Below the pieces are notes generated by a model. It was not told where the DNA came from, made no database searches, and saw nothing but the letters and a program-made list of their open reading frames with translations. From the NCBI GenBank assembly GCA_965203255.1, contig OZ241882.1, positions 3,534,001 to 3,598,000 on the forward strand: DNA of 64,000 bases, in the 5' to 3' direction. A program made the position numbers and the translations under genes. Below, piece after piece: positions 32,251 to 41,781 of this stretch; the first letter of the stretch is position 1; each line of letters starts with the position of its first letter. The stretch is from JAPOUP01 sp965203255. GTDB taxonomy: Bacteria; Pseudomonadota; Alphaproteobacteria; Rhodobacterales; Rhodobacteraceae.

Positions 32251-32366
32251 GTTTGGTGATCATAGCGCGAGTGAAACACCCGATCCCATCCCGAACTCGG
32301 CCGTTAAGCACCGTAGCGCCGATGGTACTGCGTCCCAAGGCGTGGGAGAGTAGGTCATCGCCAAGC
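32251..32366 (+). rRNA. rrf: 5S ribosomal RNA
   Basis: Helix I pairs GTTTGGTGA with TCGCCAAGC. The core CCCGATCCCATCCCGAACTC and TGGTACTGCGTC are typical 5S. About 116 bases, placed 108 bases after the 23S end. Confidence 0.95.
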
Positions 32367-32432
32367 CTGGAAAGGCCTTCTGTATCTCCTGTATGATTTT
32401 GTTGGTTTCCGTGTGCCGGAGCCGGTAATTGG

Positions 32433-34119
<1,687 letters not shown>

Positions 34120-34138
34120 AACATGGCTCCCATCCGTA

Positions 34139-34399
34139 TCAGGAGGAGCGCTTCCTCCTTTGCCGTGACATCTTCACTTCCTCTGCATAGCACTCCTGCG
34201 CCGCCTGCCTCGCCAGGATGCCGACCAGACGCAGAAGGCGAGGGTCGGGATTGCCGCGCGGCGTAAACGTCAGCTCCGGCGCGTCCAGCAGCAAGGATTC
34301 GAGCAGCGCTTCGCGCTCTCGTCCTGTCATCTTTGCCGGGTTTCCTGGGGCTCGCAAGTTCATAGCTTTCAGCATTTGCCCCGATGGAAGCATAAGCAA
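34139..34399 (-). CDS. Small protein upstream of the recombinase
   Basis: An open frame of up to 86 residues ending 19 bases before the recombinase start, in the same direction. The part MTGREREALLESLLLDAPEL and LLRLVGILARQAAQECYAEE looks like real helical protein. I do not know its family; small helical ORFs often precede serine recombinases in such islands. ATG 34330 (63 residues) is an alternative start. Confidence 0.5.
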   Translation of the reverse strand: MLMLPSGQMLKAMNLRAPGNPAKMTGREREALLESLLLDAPELTFTPRGNPDPRLLRLVGILARQAAQECYAEEVKMSRQRRKRSS

Positions 34400-34558
34400 C
34401 GGAAATTGAAGGCGAATATTCGGCGGCGATTGGCGCGGGTGAGCGTGCTATCGCGTAGCCCAGCGTGCCCTGGCGAGCCATGGCGTAGCAAAATAACCTA
34501 TCGGAATCCCTCGTTGGCCCGGTCATCATTGGCCTCGTCGCCTCTCCTCATGAGGTCA

Positions 34559-34600
34559 TTGACTATTGAGGCAACCTTATCGTATTGTAATTAGCGATAC
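34559..34600 (+). promoter_or_regulatory. Promoter with palindromic operator for the toxin-antitoxin pair
   Basis: TTGACT (34559-34564), 18 bases, then TATTGT (34583-34588). The -10 lies inside an imperfect palindrome, GTATTGTAATTAGCGATAC (34582-34600), centred on TAATTA. A position like this suits autorepression by the ribbon-helix-helix antitoxin. Confidence 0.5.
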
Positions 34601-34632
34601 AAGGCGCTATATGCCAACCAAGGAGATTCGCC

Positions 34633-34932
34633 ATGGCCACGACCGCCGAACGCAAGGAATATCCGATCTCGATGCGCCTGCCCGAGGCGGATGTCGCGAT
34701 GATTGATCGCGCCGCCAGCCTGCGCGGCCGCTCGCGCACCGATTTCGTGCGCGACGCCGCCGTACGTGCGGCCGAGGAAGTCGTCATGGAACAAGGGCTG
34801 ATCCGGATGAGCCCGGAAGGCTTCGCCGAATTCATGGATGTGCTGGCGCGTCCTGCTGCTCCCGTTCCGGAGATGGTGGAAGTCTTGAAGCGCCCCGCGC
34901 CGTGGGAGCCTGGTTACCAAGCAAAGCGGTGA
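34633..34932 (+). CDS. DUF1778 ribbon-helix-helix antitoxin (TacA-like)
   Basis: A 99-residue protein. The N-terminal YPISMRLPEADVAMIDRAA and GRSRTDFVRDAAVRAAEEV are the DUF1778 ribbon-helix-helix DNA-binding domain; the C-terminal half (about 55-99) would wrap the toxin. RBS AAGGAG is present before ATG 34633. The acetyltransferase toxin gene follows after four bases. It should neutralise the toxin and repress the pair from the palindrome upstream. Confidence 0.88.
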   Translation: MATTAERKEYPISMRLPEADVAMIDRAASLRGRSRTDFVRDAAVRAAEEVVMEQGLIRMSPEGFAEFMDVLARPAAPVPEMVEVLKRPAPWEPGYQAKR

Positions 34933-34936
34933 CCCC

Positions 34937-35446
34937 TTGATATTATCGGGTCCCGAACCGCTTACCGCCGCTCACGATATGTCCGAGTTCTCCTGTGGCA
35001 AGCCGACGCTTGACCACTGGCTGAAGACGCGCGCCCTCTCCAATCAGCAGAAGGGCTTCACTGCCGTTCTCGTCGTTCATGAGGCCGGGCGCGTGGTCGG
35101 CTACTACGGCCTTGCGCCTACCGGTGTGGTGCCTTCGGTTCTGCCGCGCTCGATCAGGACGGGGCAGCCGCCGAATCCGGTCCCCTGCATGTTGCTCGGC
35201 CAGCTCGCGACCGACACAGCATGGGCAGGGTTGGGCATTGGCACCGGCCTTGTGAAGCACGCCCTTCAACGCTGCGTTCAGGCCGCTTCGCTGATCGGCG
35301 GACGGGCCTTGTTAGTCAACGCCGTCGACGGGGAGGCGGCCGACTTCTGGAGGCGGCGAGGCTTCGAGCCGTCCAGGGATGACCCGCTGGTCCTGCTTCG
35401 CTCGATCAGCGACATCGCGGCGTCGCTCGGTGAGGGCGGCGGTTGA
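34937..35446 (+). CDS. GNAT-family acetyltransferase toxin (TacT-like)
   Basis: A 169-residue GNAT protein, the typical partner of DUF1778. It has the family opening (PLTAAHDMSEFSCGKPTLDHWL), VVGYYGLAPTGV, the acetyl-CoA-binding segment LGQLATDTAWAGLGIGTGLV near 95-114, and DFWRRRGFEPSRDDPL near the end. Such toxins acetylate the amino group of charged aminoacyl-tRNA and block translation. The start is a TTG four bases after the antitoxin stop. Complete, with no obvious damage. Confidence 0.88.
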   Translation: MILSGPEPLTAAHDMSEFSCGKPTLDHWLKTRALSNQQKGFTAVLVVHEAGRVVGYYGLAPTGVVPSVLPRSIRTGQPPNPVPCMLLGQLATDTAWAGLGIGTGLVKHALQRCVQAASLIGGRALLVNAVDGEAADFWRRRGFEPSRDDPLVLLRSISDIAASLGEGGG

Positions 35447-35539
35447 TTGTGCCTCCGTTTGCCCTGTCTCATCAGCTTCCGAGTTAGGCCGAACTGCCCA
35501 GTCGAACGCATCATGAATGGTAGCGTGAATAATTTGCTC

Positions 35540-35568
35540 TTGAATTCGTAAAAGCCCCTCGGTATTCT
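35540..35568 (+). promoter_or_regulatory. Promoter before the 196-residue protein and XRE-ImmA gene
   Basis: TTGAAT (35540-35545), a 17-base spacer and TATTCT (35563-35568). CCTCG at 35557-35561 and CGAGG at 35581-35585 form a loose inverted repeat around the -10, a possible site for the XRE domain protein encoded downstream. Confidence 0.45.
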
Positions 35569-35592
35569 AAACGAAAATAGCGAGGCTCGAGC

Positions 35593-36183
35593 GTGTCATT
35601 TCCCAGCCAAACCACAGTGCGCCCCGTACTGGACGAAATTCGCGACCACATCGTCTCAGCCGTCCTTCACGCGTGGGACGACTGGTTGGCAAGCGGATTC
35701 GCTGGCATTTGGCGATGCAAACGCAGTCGCGCCAATTTCGTCTGGGAACAGATCATCGACCGGGCTCAAACCACTTTGATGGGCCACGATGCTGTCCACG
35801 TGATCGATGGCAATGAGACGATGAAGTTCCTCGTTCGGAACGAGGTCCTGTTTCGGTTCAAGAAAGCCGACGCGACGGGCCGCACCTCGAATGTTTCTAC
35901 GCAGCTTGCGCTCGCTTTCCATGATCATGAACAGGACCTCTTCGGTCTGCCGGAAGTGCAGCGTGTCGAGGTCGTCTACAAGCTGAACAGGCTCGAAACG
36001 CAGGTCGAAGACGTATGCGTCGTTGCTCGTAATGGTGATTCGGTCGCCTGGGAATACAGCCTTCTGGATGCGAGCGAAGCGGTGGTGCCGTTGCCGATGT
36101 CCGAGCCGCAACCCGAGCGGCCCGCCGCGAAGATCGTTAAACTCAAGGGCGCTTCGGACGACCGCAAGAAGCGGCAAGAATGA
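35593..36183 (+). CDS. Hypothetical protein coupled to XRE-ImmA
   Basis: A 196-residue protein of unknown family. The first 110 residues look globular (VLDEIRDHIVSAVLHAWDDW, FVWEQIIDRAQ), with an aromatic-rich N-terminal half, and the C-terminal tail is Pro/Lys-rich. No catalytic motif stands out. It starts with GTG and overlaps the XRE-ImmA start by four bases, so the two are made together. It may be the protein cleaved by or partnered with the ImmA-type protease. Confidence 0.65.
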   Translation: MSFPSQTTVRPVLDEIRDHIVSAVLHAWDDWLASGFAGIWRCKRSRANFVWEQIIDRAQTTLMGHDAVHVIDGNETMKFLVRNEVLFRFKKADATGRTSNVSTQLALAFHDHEQDLFGLPEVQRVEVVYKLNRLETQVEDVCVVARNGDSVAWEYSLLDASEAVVPLPMSEPQPERPAAKIVKLKGASDDRKKRQE

Positions 36184-37253
36184 TGTCAGCCGAATTCAAT
36201 CAGGATCTGCTGCGAATAGCGCGGCAGGCGCGAGGATGGAGTCAAACCGAACTTTCCAAGCGCTCGGGGGTTTCTCAGGCCAATCTATCAAAGCTCGAGA
36301 ACGGACTGATCGGTCCGACCGATGACATGCTGACCAACGTCAGTGCAGCTCTGCGCTTCCCCATAGATTTCTTCTTTCAGAACGACAGGGTTATCGGTTT
36401 GCCGATGAGTGTCCAATACAGGAAACGCGCAAGCGCCGGACAGAAAGCAATCGAGCGTCTTGAAGCCGAACTGAACATCAGGATTTTGCACATTCGCCGG
36501 CTGCTCGACGCTGCCGAACTTGAACCTGAGCTTTCGCTTCCCCGCCTCGATGTTGACGAATACGGCGGTGACCCGGAACGAATTGCCGATCTAATAAGGC
36601 GAACGTGGCTCGTACCGTCTGGACCGATCCGCGATCTGGTGGCGTGGGTGGAGCGAGCAGGATGCATCGTCGTCCATTGTGACTTTGCCGCCCTCAAGGT
36701 GGATGGTTTTACCGTTCAGATACCAGACATGCCGCCATGCATCTTCCTGAACCGGAATATGCCTGGGGATCGCCAGCGGTTCAGTTTGGCACACGAACTC
36801 GGCCATGTTGTGATGCATCAGGTCCCATCTCCGCAAATGGAGAACGAGGCCAACGATTTTGCGTCAGCGCTGCTTATGCCCGTGCGCGATATTCGCCCCT
36901 ACCTCTCCGGTCGACGTCTCTCGATACAGCAACTCGCGGCGCTGAAACCGGTTTGGCGCGTGTCCATGGCGGCACTGCTCTACCGGGCAAATGCAATCGG
37001 AGCCATTACCGAGAACCAGAGCCAGTACCTGTGGCGGCAGATGAGCGCGATGGGTTATCGCCGCGCCGAGCCGCCTGAACTCGATCTCAGGGTTGAGATG
37101 CCGACGGTATTGCCGGAGATCGTGCGACTACATCTCGAAGATCTTGGGTATGGTTTATCCGACCTCGCCGAGGCGCTTCGTTCGAGTGAAGAAGATATGC
37201 GGGCTCTGCATCTGCTACCATCAAGCTCACCACACCTTCGCCTTGTGAAATAG
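36180..37253 (+). CDS. XRE-family regulator with ImmA/IrrE metallopeptidase domain
   Basis: A 357-residue two-domain protein. Residues 8-65 are a Cro/CI helix-turn-helix (IARQARGWSQTELSKRSGVS, QANLSKLENG). Residues about 140-280 are an ImmA/IrrE zinc peptidase with the HEXXH site in LAHELGHVVMHQ near 209 and a downstream Glu in MENEANDFASALLMP. Such proteins derepress mobile elements, toxins or stress genes by cleaving a partner repressor. Here the partner is most simply the overlapping 196-residue protein, or the protein regulates its own operon through the XRE domain. Confidence 0.88.
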   Translation: MMSAEFNQDLLRIARQARGWSQTELSKRSGVSQANLSKLENGLIGPTDDMLTNVSAALRFPIDFFFQNDRVIGLPMSVQYRKRASAGQKAIERLEAELNIRILHIRRLLDAAELEPELSLPRLDVDEYGGDPERIADLIRRTWLVPSGPIRDLVAWVERAGCIVVHCDFAALKVDGFTVQIPDMPPCIFLNRNMPGDRQRFSLAHELGHVVMHQVPSPQMENEANDFASALLMPVRDIRPYLSGRRLSIQQLAALKPVWRVSMAALLYRANAIGAITENQSQYLWRQMSAMGYRRAEPPELDLRVEMPTVLPEIVRLHLEDLGYGLSDLAEALRSSEEDMRALHLLPSSSPHLRLVK

Positions 37254-37271
37254 CGCTCGCCGAGAACTCCT

Positions 37272-37492
37272 GGATACGATTTTCGCCAGCTCTCACCTCA
37301 CGACCTAGAGGTTCTGACCCGTGATCTCCGGCTGGCGCGTTGGCTGACCAGAGGCGAACACGTCCTCCAAGGACGAGATCTGAACTGGCTACCCACCCAC
37401 CGGGCCGCCGACGTCCCGCTGATGATTGGCTACGCATGCCGTCCCGCAAGGCGCTCGTCGAGGACCGGCTCGTCCCAGTTACGCGCCACACC
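37272..37492 (+). pseudogene. Fragment of a restriction-endonuclease-like gene
   Basis: In the frame from 37272 the residues GYDFRQLSPHDLEVLTRDL match by eye the usual first helix of restriction-endonuclease-like defence proteins (pattern YDFRxLSxxDFExLxRDLL). No start codon precedes it, and resemblance is lost after about 20 residues. The rest up to the next gene shows nothing else I can name. Confidence 0.3.
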
Positions 37493-37495
37493 GAG

Positions 37496-37792
37496 TCACT
37501 TGTCGATCACAGCCTGAAACTCGGGCTCTGCGAAGCAGGTCTGGAACGTGTAGAGGCGATTGACCACCTGGCGCATCAGGTCGCGCATCTCGTCATCGTC
37601 GAACCGCGACACGGTTACCCAGGGGATGCGATTGCCGTCCGCGTCCATGACGAAAACATCGGAATAGTCGCCCGTCTTCGTGACCGGGACCGGCCCCGCA
37701 TGCAGCTCCTCCAGCATGCTGTTGCGAACGCAGATCATCGCCATCGCCTTGGCAAGCGTGGCCGCTAGCTGTTCTTCTTCCTTCCGGCCCAT
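37496..37792 (-). CDS. Small hypothetical protein
   Basis: A 98-residue protein with a helical N-terminus (EEEQLAATLAKAMAMICVRN) and a beta-rich middle (YSDVFVMDADGNRIPWVTVSR). No named domain recognised. It lies 20 bases downstream of the truncated SRAP gene in the same direction, and small proteins of this kind are often next to SRAP genes in alphaproteobacterial accessory regions. Confidence 0.6.
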   Translation of the reverse strand: MGRKEEEQLAATLAKAMAMICVRNSMLEELHAGPVPVTKTGDYSDVFVMDADGNRIPWVTVSRFDDDEMRDLMRQVVNRLYTFQTCFAEPEFQAVIDK

Positions 37793-37812
37793 TTCCTCCT
37801 CCGGATCATTGT

Positions 37813-38472
37813 TCAGATGCCCGGCAGCGTGCCGGTGGCGGCCGCGCTGGTCGGCGTGTCAATGATCACCAGTCGATCATCGCGCAGCGGCCGTTGCAGC
37901 GCCTTGGCTCCCGTCCAGTCGGCCGTCAGCCAGATCTCGATCTCTTCCTGGCTCGTCAGGATGGCGGGCATGGCTTTCGGATGGATCGGCTTCACCACGC
38001 CGTTGGGCTCGGTCGTGAGGAACGCGAACAGTTGGTGATCGCCTGGCCGCGGGGTGCGGTTCGAGCCGCGGGTTCCGCGCCACGGCGTCCAGATCCCCGC
38101 GAAGAAGAACAGGGGCTGGGTCTCGTCGAGGGCGAACCAGTGCAGCGGCTTGCGCTTCGTGACCGGATCTGGCTTTGGCCCGTATTCGGAAAAGGCGGTG
38201 GCCGGGACCACGCAGCGATACTCGACCCCGAGCCATTTGCGCCAATGGGAGCTGGCCGTGTTGCGGATATTGGTGACGCCCGTGTCCGGCGCGTCGCGGG
38301 ATTTCAGATATTCGATGGGCGTCGGCATGCCCCAGGTCAGCGAAGCCAGTTCCCGCCCGCCGTCGGTGTTGCGCACCACCGGGGCCGGTCGGTCGGGATA
38401 GACATCGATCGACGGTTCGAGATTGCCGATATTGTCATCGGTGACGGACCGACCACGCCGCGGTCCGCCTGG
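37813..38472 (-). pseudogene. SOS response-associated peptidase (SRAP/YedK-HMCES), 5'-truncated
   Basis: SRAP proteins protect abasic sites in single-stranded DNA by a covalent link through Cys2. The body is well preserved: PDRPAPVVRN, LTWGMPTP, VTNIRNTASSHWRKWLG, RCVVPATAFSEYG, FFFAGIWTPWRG and the active-site His region IHPKAMPAILT. The frame begins directly after the stop codon of the HEPN-DUF499 gene, in the same frame, with GNLEPSIDVYPD; about 28 residues, including the universal MCN start with the catalytic Cys, are missing. A GTG at 38379 could start a dead protein. The truncation point coincides with the end of defence block A. Confidence 0.8.
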
Positions 38473-41400
38473 CTATTCGACCGACTTCTCGACAAATCCG
38501 AGAGTGTTCGCGTTTTCGACCAGCGTTCGCACCTTGGCGCGGTCGAGACCGGAGGGAACCTCGGCCTCGATTTCGAGCCTGAGCTTCACATCGCTTCCGG
38601 GCAGTGTCGTGAGCTGCTCGACAATGGCCTCGACGATCTGGTGCATGTCTCTCGCCGGTCTCTCGGCGGAAATCATCACCATACCGGTAAATCGGGTTGG
38701 CTTCCGTTCGACAGGAGTCGGCTCGGATGTGCCGCCAGTGGGCTGCTCACCCGTAGCCGGCGTGCCGTGCCCCGGCTCCGCGGGAGTGCCCGCCTGCCCC
38801 GGCTGAACGGGTGTCGGACGATGCGCCTCCGCGACATCGGGCTTTACGATGACGCTGTCGCTATCGATGACAATAACGGCGTTGCCGGCGCGCTCAATTG
38901 CCAGACCCAGATAGGTGTCCGACTTCTCATCCCATCGTTCGGCATATGCGAACGGACCAGGAATCATGGCACTCACGGCCGCTTGCACGGCTTTGACCAG
39001 GACGTCCTGGTTCTTCACACGCGGGAGATAGATGTAGCGGTTGAGGTACTCCCGCAGGTCTTTCAGAGAGAGGTGCGGCTTGCCATTCCAGATGTATTTC
39101 TGGAGATCCCGGTCTAGCCGCGCCGGTCCCAACTCGGTCAGCAACCCCTCCTCGGCCACGAGCTTCTTGCTAGCCCGTGCCAGCAGCCCATCTTGGGCCG
39201 GGATCTTCCCGGAAGCCCAATCGACATCGGCTTGGGCACTCTCTTGCACTGGATAGTGCAGGTAGCACCACGCCTCCTTGAGGCGGGTCTTCATCGTCTC
39301 ATTCGATTCAGACAGCTTTGCTTTCGCGAGCGCGCTGTCGCTCTGGGTGAGATTGAACCGCTCTGTGTTGCGGACAATCTCGTCCCATGCCAGGGAGGCG
39401 CGCACGGCGTCCTTCAGGTTATCGAGCTGACGGGCGTCCGCGGCGATGAACACCAGCATGTTGCGATAGACGCGCGGCGTGCTGCCACGCTGCATCAGGA
39501 TGTCCTTCGCCTCGATCAGGGCGTCGGAGCCGTCACGGCCATTGTGCGGGTGCGCGACGCCGAGCACAACGGCTCGCACTCCGCCAGCTTCGTCAGGCAC
39601 CTCGGCCGAGGAGGCAGGGGCTACCTGCACGGCGTCGAAATGCCCGCGATCCGCAAGGCCATTAACATATTTTCCGAGCTCGGTGTCGATCGTGACGTCG
39701 ACAAGAGCAGCCTCTACCTGGGCTGCCTTGTCTGCCGCGATGCGGTTGAGGCTCGCCGACATCGAGTACCAGTACCGGCCAAGATCGGCGTGCATGAACT
39801 TGGCCTGGTTGGTGAGCCGCCGGAGGGCGTCGCCGAAGATCGCGGGACGCTCGCCGGGCTGCACGACGCCGAGATTGATCTGCTTGTCGTCAAGGCCGGT
39901 GTTCTGCTGCTGGGCGGTGGGCGCCGTTCCCATGAAAATCGCGCGGGCAACTCGCCGTGTGGCCGAGTAGCGATTCAGGTTCGGCGCCGACTGGTCGATC
40001 TTGTAGGGCGTAGATGCCGTGCCATCGACATCGCCTGCGATGATCGATTGCCAACTGACGTCGAGATAGTGGAGCAGTTCAGGTTCGACGCGGGGCGAAC
40101 TAACCGCCACGCTGCCGGGCATGATCATCACCGACGGGTCGCCACTCATCCACAACTCGTGGATGGCCTGAGCCATCAGGCGCAGAACGCCGCGGGTACG
40201 CTGGAATTTTTCGAGCGAACCCCAGCTAGTGTAAAGCTGATCAAACAGTTCGGGATGGATCGGATAGGCCTTTTCCAGCTTGCGCCGGTAGTCCTCATCC
40301 GAGCAGCCTTGCGGGAAGTCGTTGGAATTTTCGCGATAGAGCTTGGCGAACTGCTTCAGCGTATTGTCGCGATGGTGGAACTTGTCGCTGGGAATTTCCT
40401 TGAACAGCCGCCGCCGGACGATCTCGTAGCTCTCCTCCTGGCTCGCCGGCCGCCATGAGGACTCGACGCGGCTGAAAGTCTGCTTGAGCCGCGCCAGAGC
40501 CTCCTGCCCACCTTCACCGCCGACCTCGATTTGTGAAGCCGGCAAGGATGCGACCAGCAGAGTCTGAGGACTGGCCTTGACGGCCTCAGTAAGCGACTGG
40601 ACGAAGGACAGGTTCGCGTCGAACGAGCCGGACGGCAGCCCGTCAACCCTATAGATCTGCCGCAGGTAAGCGACCCATTCGTCAATCAGGATAAGGCAGG
40701 GCGCATACTTCTTGAAGATCGACTCGAGCAGGTGTGAGCCCGGCGCGATGCCGTTGGCATCGTTCTCCGCGACTATGTCGAACGCCTCTGCGCCTCCAAG
40801 CTGCCACGCAAGCTCGCCCCATGTTGTGCGGATCTTGCGGCCGCCTTCAGCATTGAGAACGTCCTGTGGTCCCCGCGACGTGCCCACGAGCACCGCGCGG
40901 TTGATGCCCGCCGGCACGCTCAACCCGTTCTCATCCAGCAACCGGTCCAGTCCCGACAAGTCCTGAACCGGCGTGCCGCCCGCCATGTGGTAGAGGGCCA
41001 GCATAGAGTGCGTCTTGCCGCCGCCGAAGTTGGTTTGCAGTTCGACGACCGGATCGCCGCCACTGCCCGATAGCCGCTTGGCCGCGCCGACCAGGAGCGT
41101 ACTAAGACCCTCCGTCAGATAGGTCCGGCTGAAAAACTGCTTCGGATCGCGATATTCGGCCGGGGCGCTCCCCGCATGGACCTTGGCGAGGTCGGCCGCG
41201 AACTCGGCCTGCTGGAACTCGCCGGTGGCCACGTCAGGATGGGGCTCGACAATCTCGCTCCAAGGCAGCAGACCGGCCACCGTCTCCACAGAGATTTCGA
41301 GACGCTGGGTCTTCCTGCGTTCCTCTTTCCGCTGAAGCTCGGTGAACTTCGTGCGCAGGATGGTATCCCGCATCTTGGAAAGCTGCTCGGCGACTTCGCC

Positions 41401-41769
41401 GGCGCTGATCGCTTCCATTAGTCGGCGCATGGAATCGAGCGCACGCTCGGCGTCGTCGTAGGTGAAGCTCTCATTGTGCGACAGCTTGTTGCGGACCTCG
41501 AGCAGCTCGGACACATAGGATCGCTCTGGGTGGCCGAGCACGGTCGCGAATGCGTCCTTCCAGAAGGCCATCATCGCCTTCAGTAATCCCTGCTGATCCC
41601 AGCCCACTTGGCCCGCAGAATTCGGCTTCAAGCCCTGGACACGCTGGACCACTTCCACTTGCCAGTGACCCGTGATCGAGCTTTGCAGCCGCTTTTCAAC
41701 AAAGGGAATGAGCGCTGATGGCAGCAGTTCCATTCCCTCGAATACATATTGGCGTGTACTCTTGGCCAC
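38473..41769 (-). CDS. HEPN (Swt1-type) plus DUF499 ATPase, defence block A
   Basis: A 1098-residue protein. Residues 1-125 form a helical Swt1-like HEPN domain with the R-x4-H motif RNKLSH at 93-98, a possible RNase site. The DUF499 ATPase follows, with Walker A in LQTNFGGGKTHSMLALY near residue 250 and Walker B in CLILIDEWVAYL near 360. The C-terminal part has a low-complexity Pro/Gly/Thr linker (about 965-1010) before a last domain. DUF499 proteins accompany DUF1156 methyltransferases in defence islands. It is last in the block, 12 bases after the methyltransferase stop. Confidence 0.85.
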   Translation of the reverse strand: MAKSTRQYVFEGMELLPSALIPFVEKRLQSSITGHWQVEVVQRVQGLKPNSAGQVGWDQQGLLKAMMAFWKDAFATVLGHPERSYVSELLEVRNKLSHNESFTYDDAERALDSMRRLMEAISAGEVAEQLSKMRDTILRTKFTELQRKEERRKTQRLEISVETVAGLLPWSEIVEPHPDVATGEFQQAEFAADLAKVHAGSAPAEYRDPKQFFSRTYLTEGLSTLLVGAAKRLSGSGGDPVVELQTNFGGGKTHSMLALYHMAGGTPVQDLSGLDRLLDENGLSVPAGINRAVLVGTSRGPQDVLNAEGGRKIRTTWGELAWQLGGAEAFDIVAENDANGIAPGSHLLESIFKKYAPCLILIDEWVAYLRQIYRVDGLPSGSFDANLSFVQSLTEAVKASPQTLLVASLPASQIEVGGEGGQEALARLKQTFSRVESSWRPASQEESYEIVRRRLFKEIPSDKFHHRDNTLKQFAKLYRENSNDFPQGCSDEDYRRKLEKAYPIHPELFDQLYTSWGSLEKFQRTRGVLRLMAQAIHELWMSGDPSVMIMPGSVAVSSPRVEPELLHYLDVSWQSIIAGDVDGTASTPYKIDQSAPNLNRYSATRRVARAIFMGTAPTAQQQNTGLDDKQINLGVVQPGERPAIFGDALRRLTNQAKFMHADLGRYWYSMSASLNRIAADKAAQVEAALVDVTIDTELGKYVNGLADRGHFDAVQVAPASSAEVPDEAGGVRAVVLGVAHPHNGRDGSDALIEAKDILMQRGSTPRVYRNMLVFIAADARQLDNLKDAVRASLAWDEIVRNTERFNLTQSDSALAKAKLSESNETMKTRLKEAWCYLHYPVQESAQADVDWASGKIPAQDGLLARASKKLVAEEGLLTELGPARLDRDLQKYIWNGKPHLSLKDLREYLNRYIYLPRVKNQDVLVKAVQAAVSAMIPGPFAYAERWDEKSDTYLGLAIERAGNAVIVIDSDSVIVKPDVAEAHRPTPVQPGQAGTPAEPGHGTPATGEQPTGGTSEPTPVERKPTRFTGMVMISAERPARDMHQIVEAIVEQLTTLPGSDVKLRLEIEAEVPSGLDRAKVRTLVENANTLGFVEKSVE

Positions 41770-41781
41770 GTCCGTTCCCCC

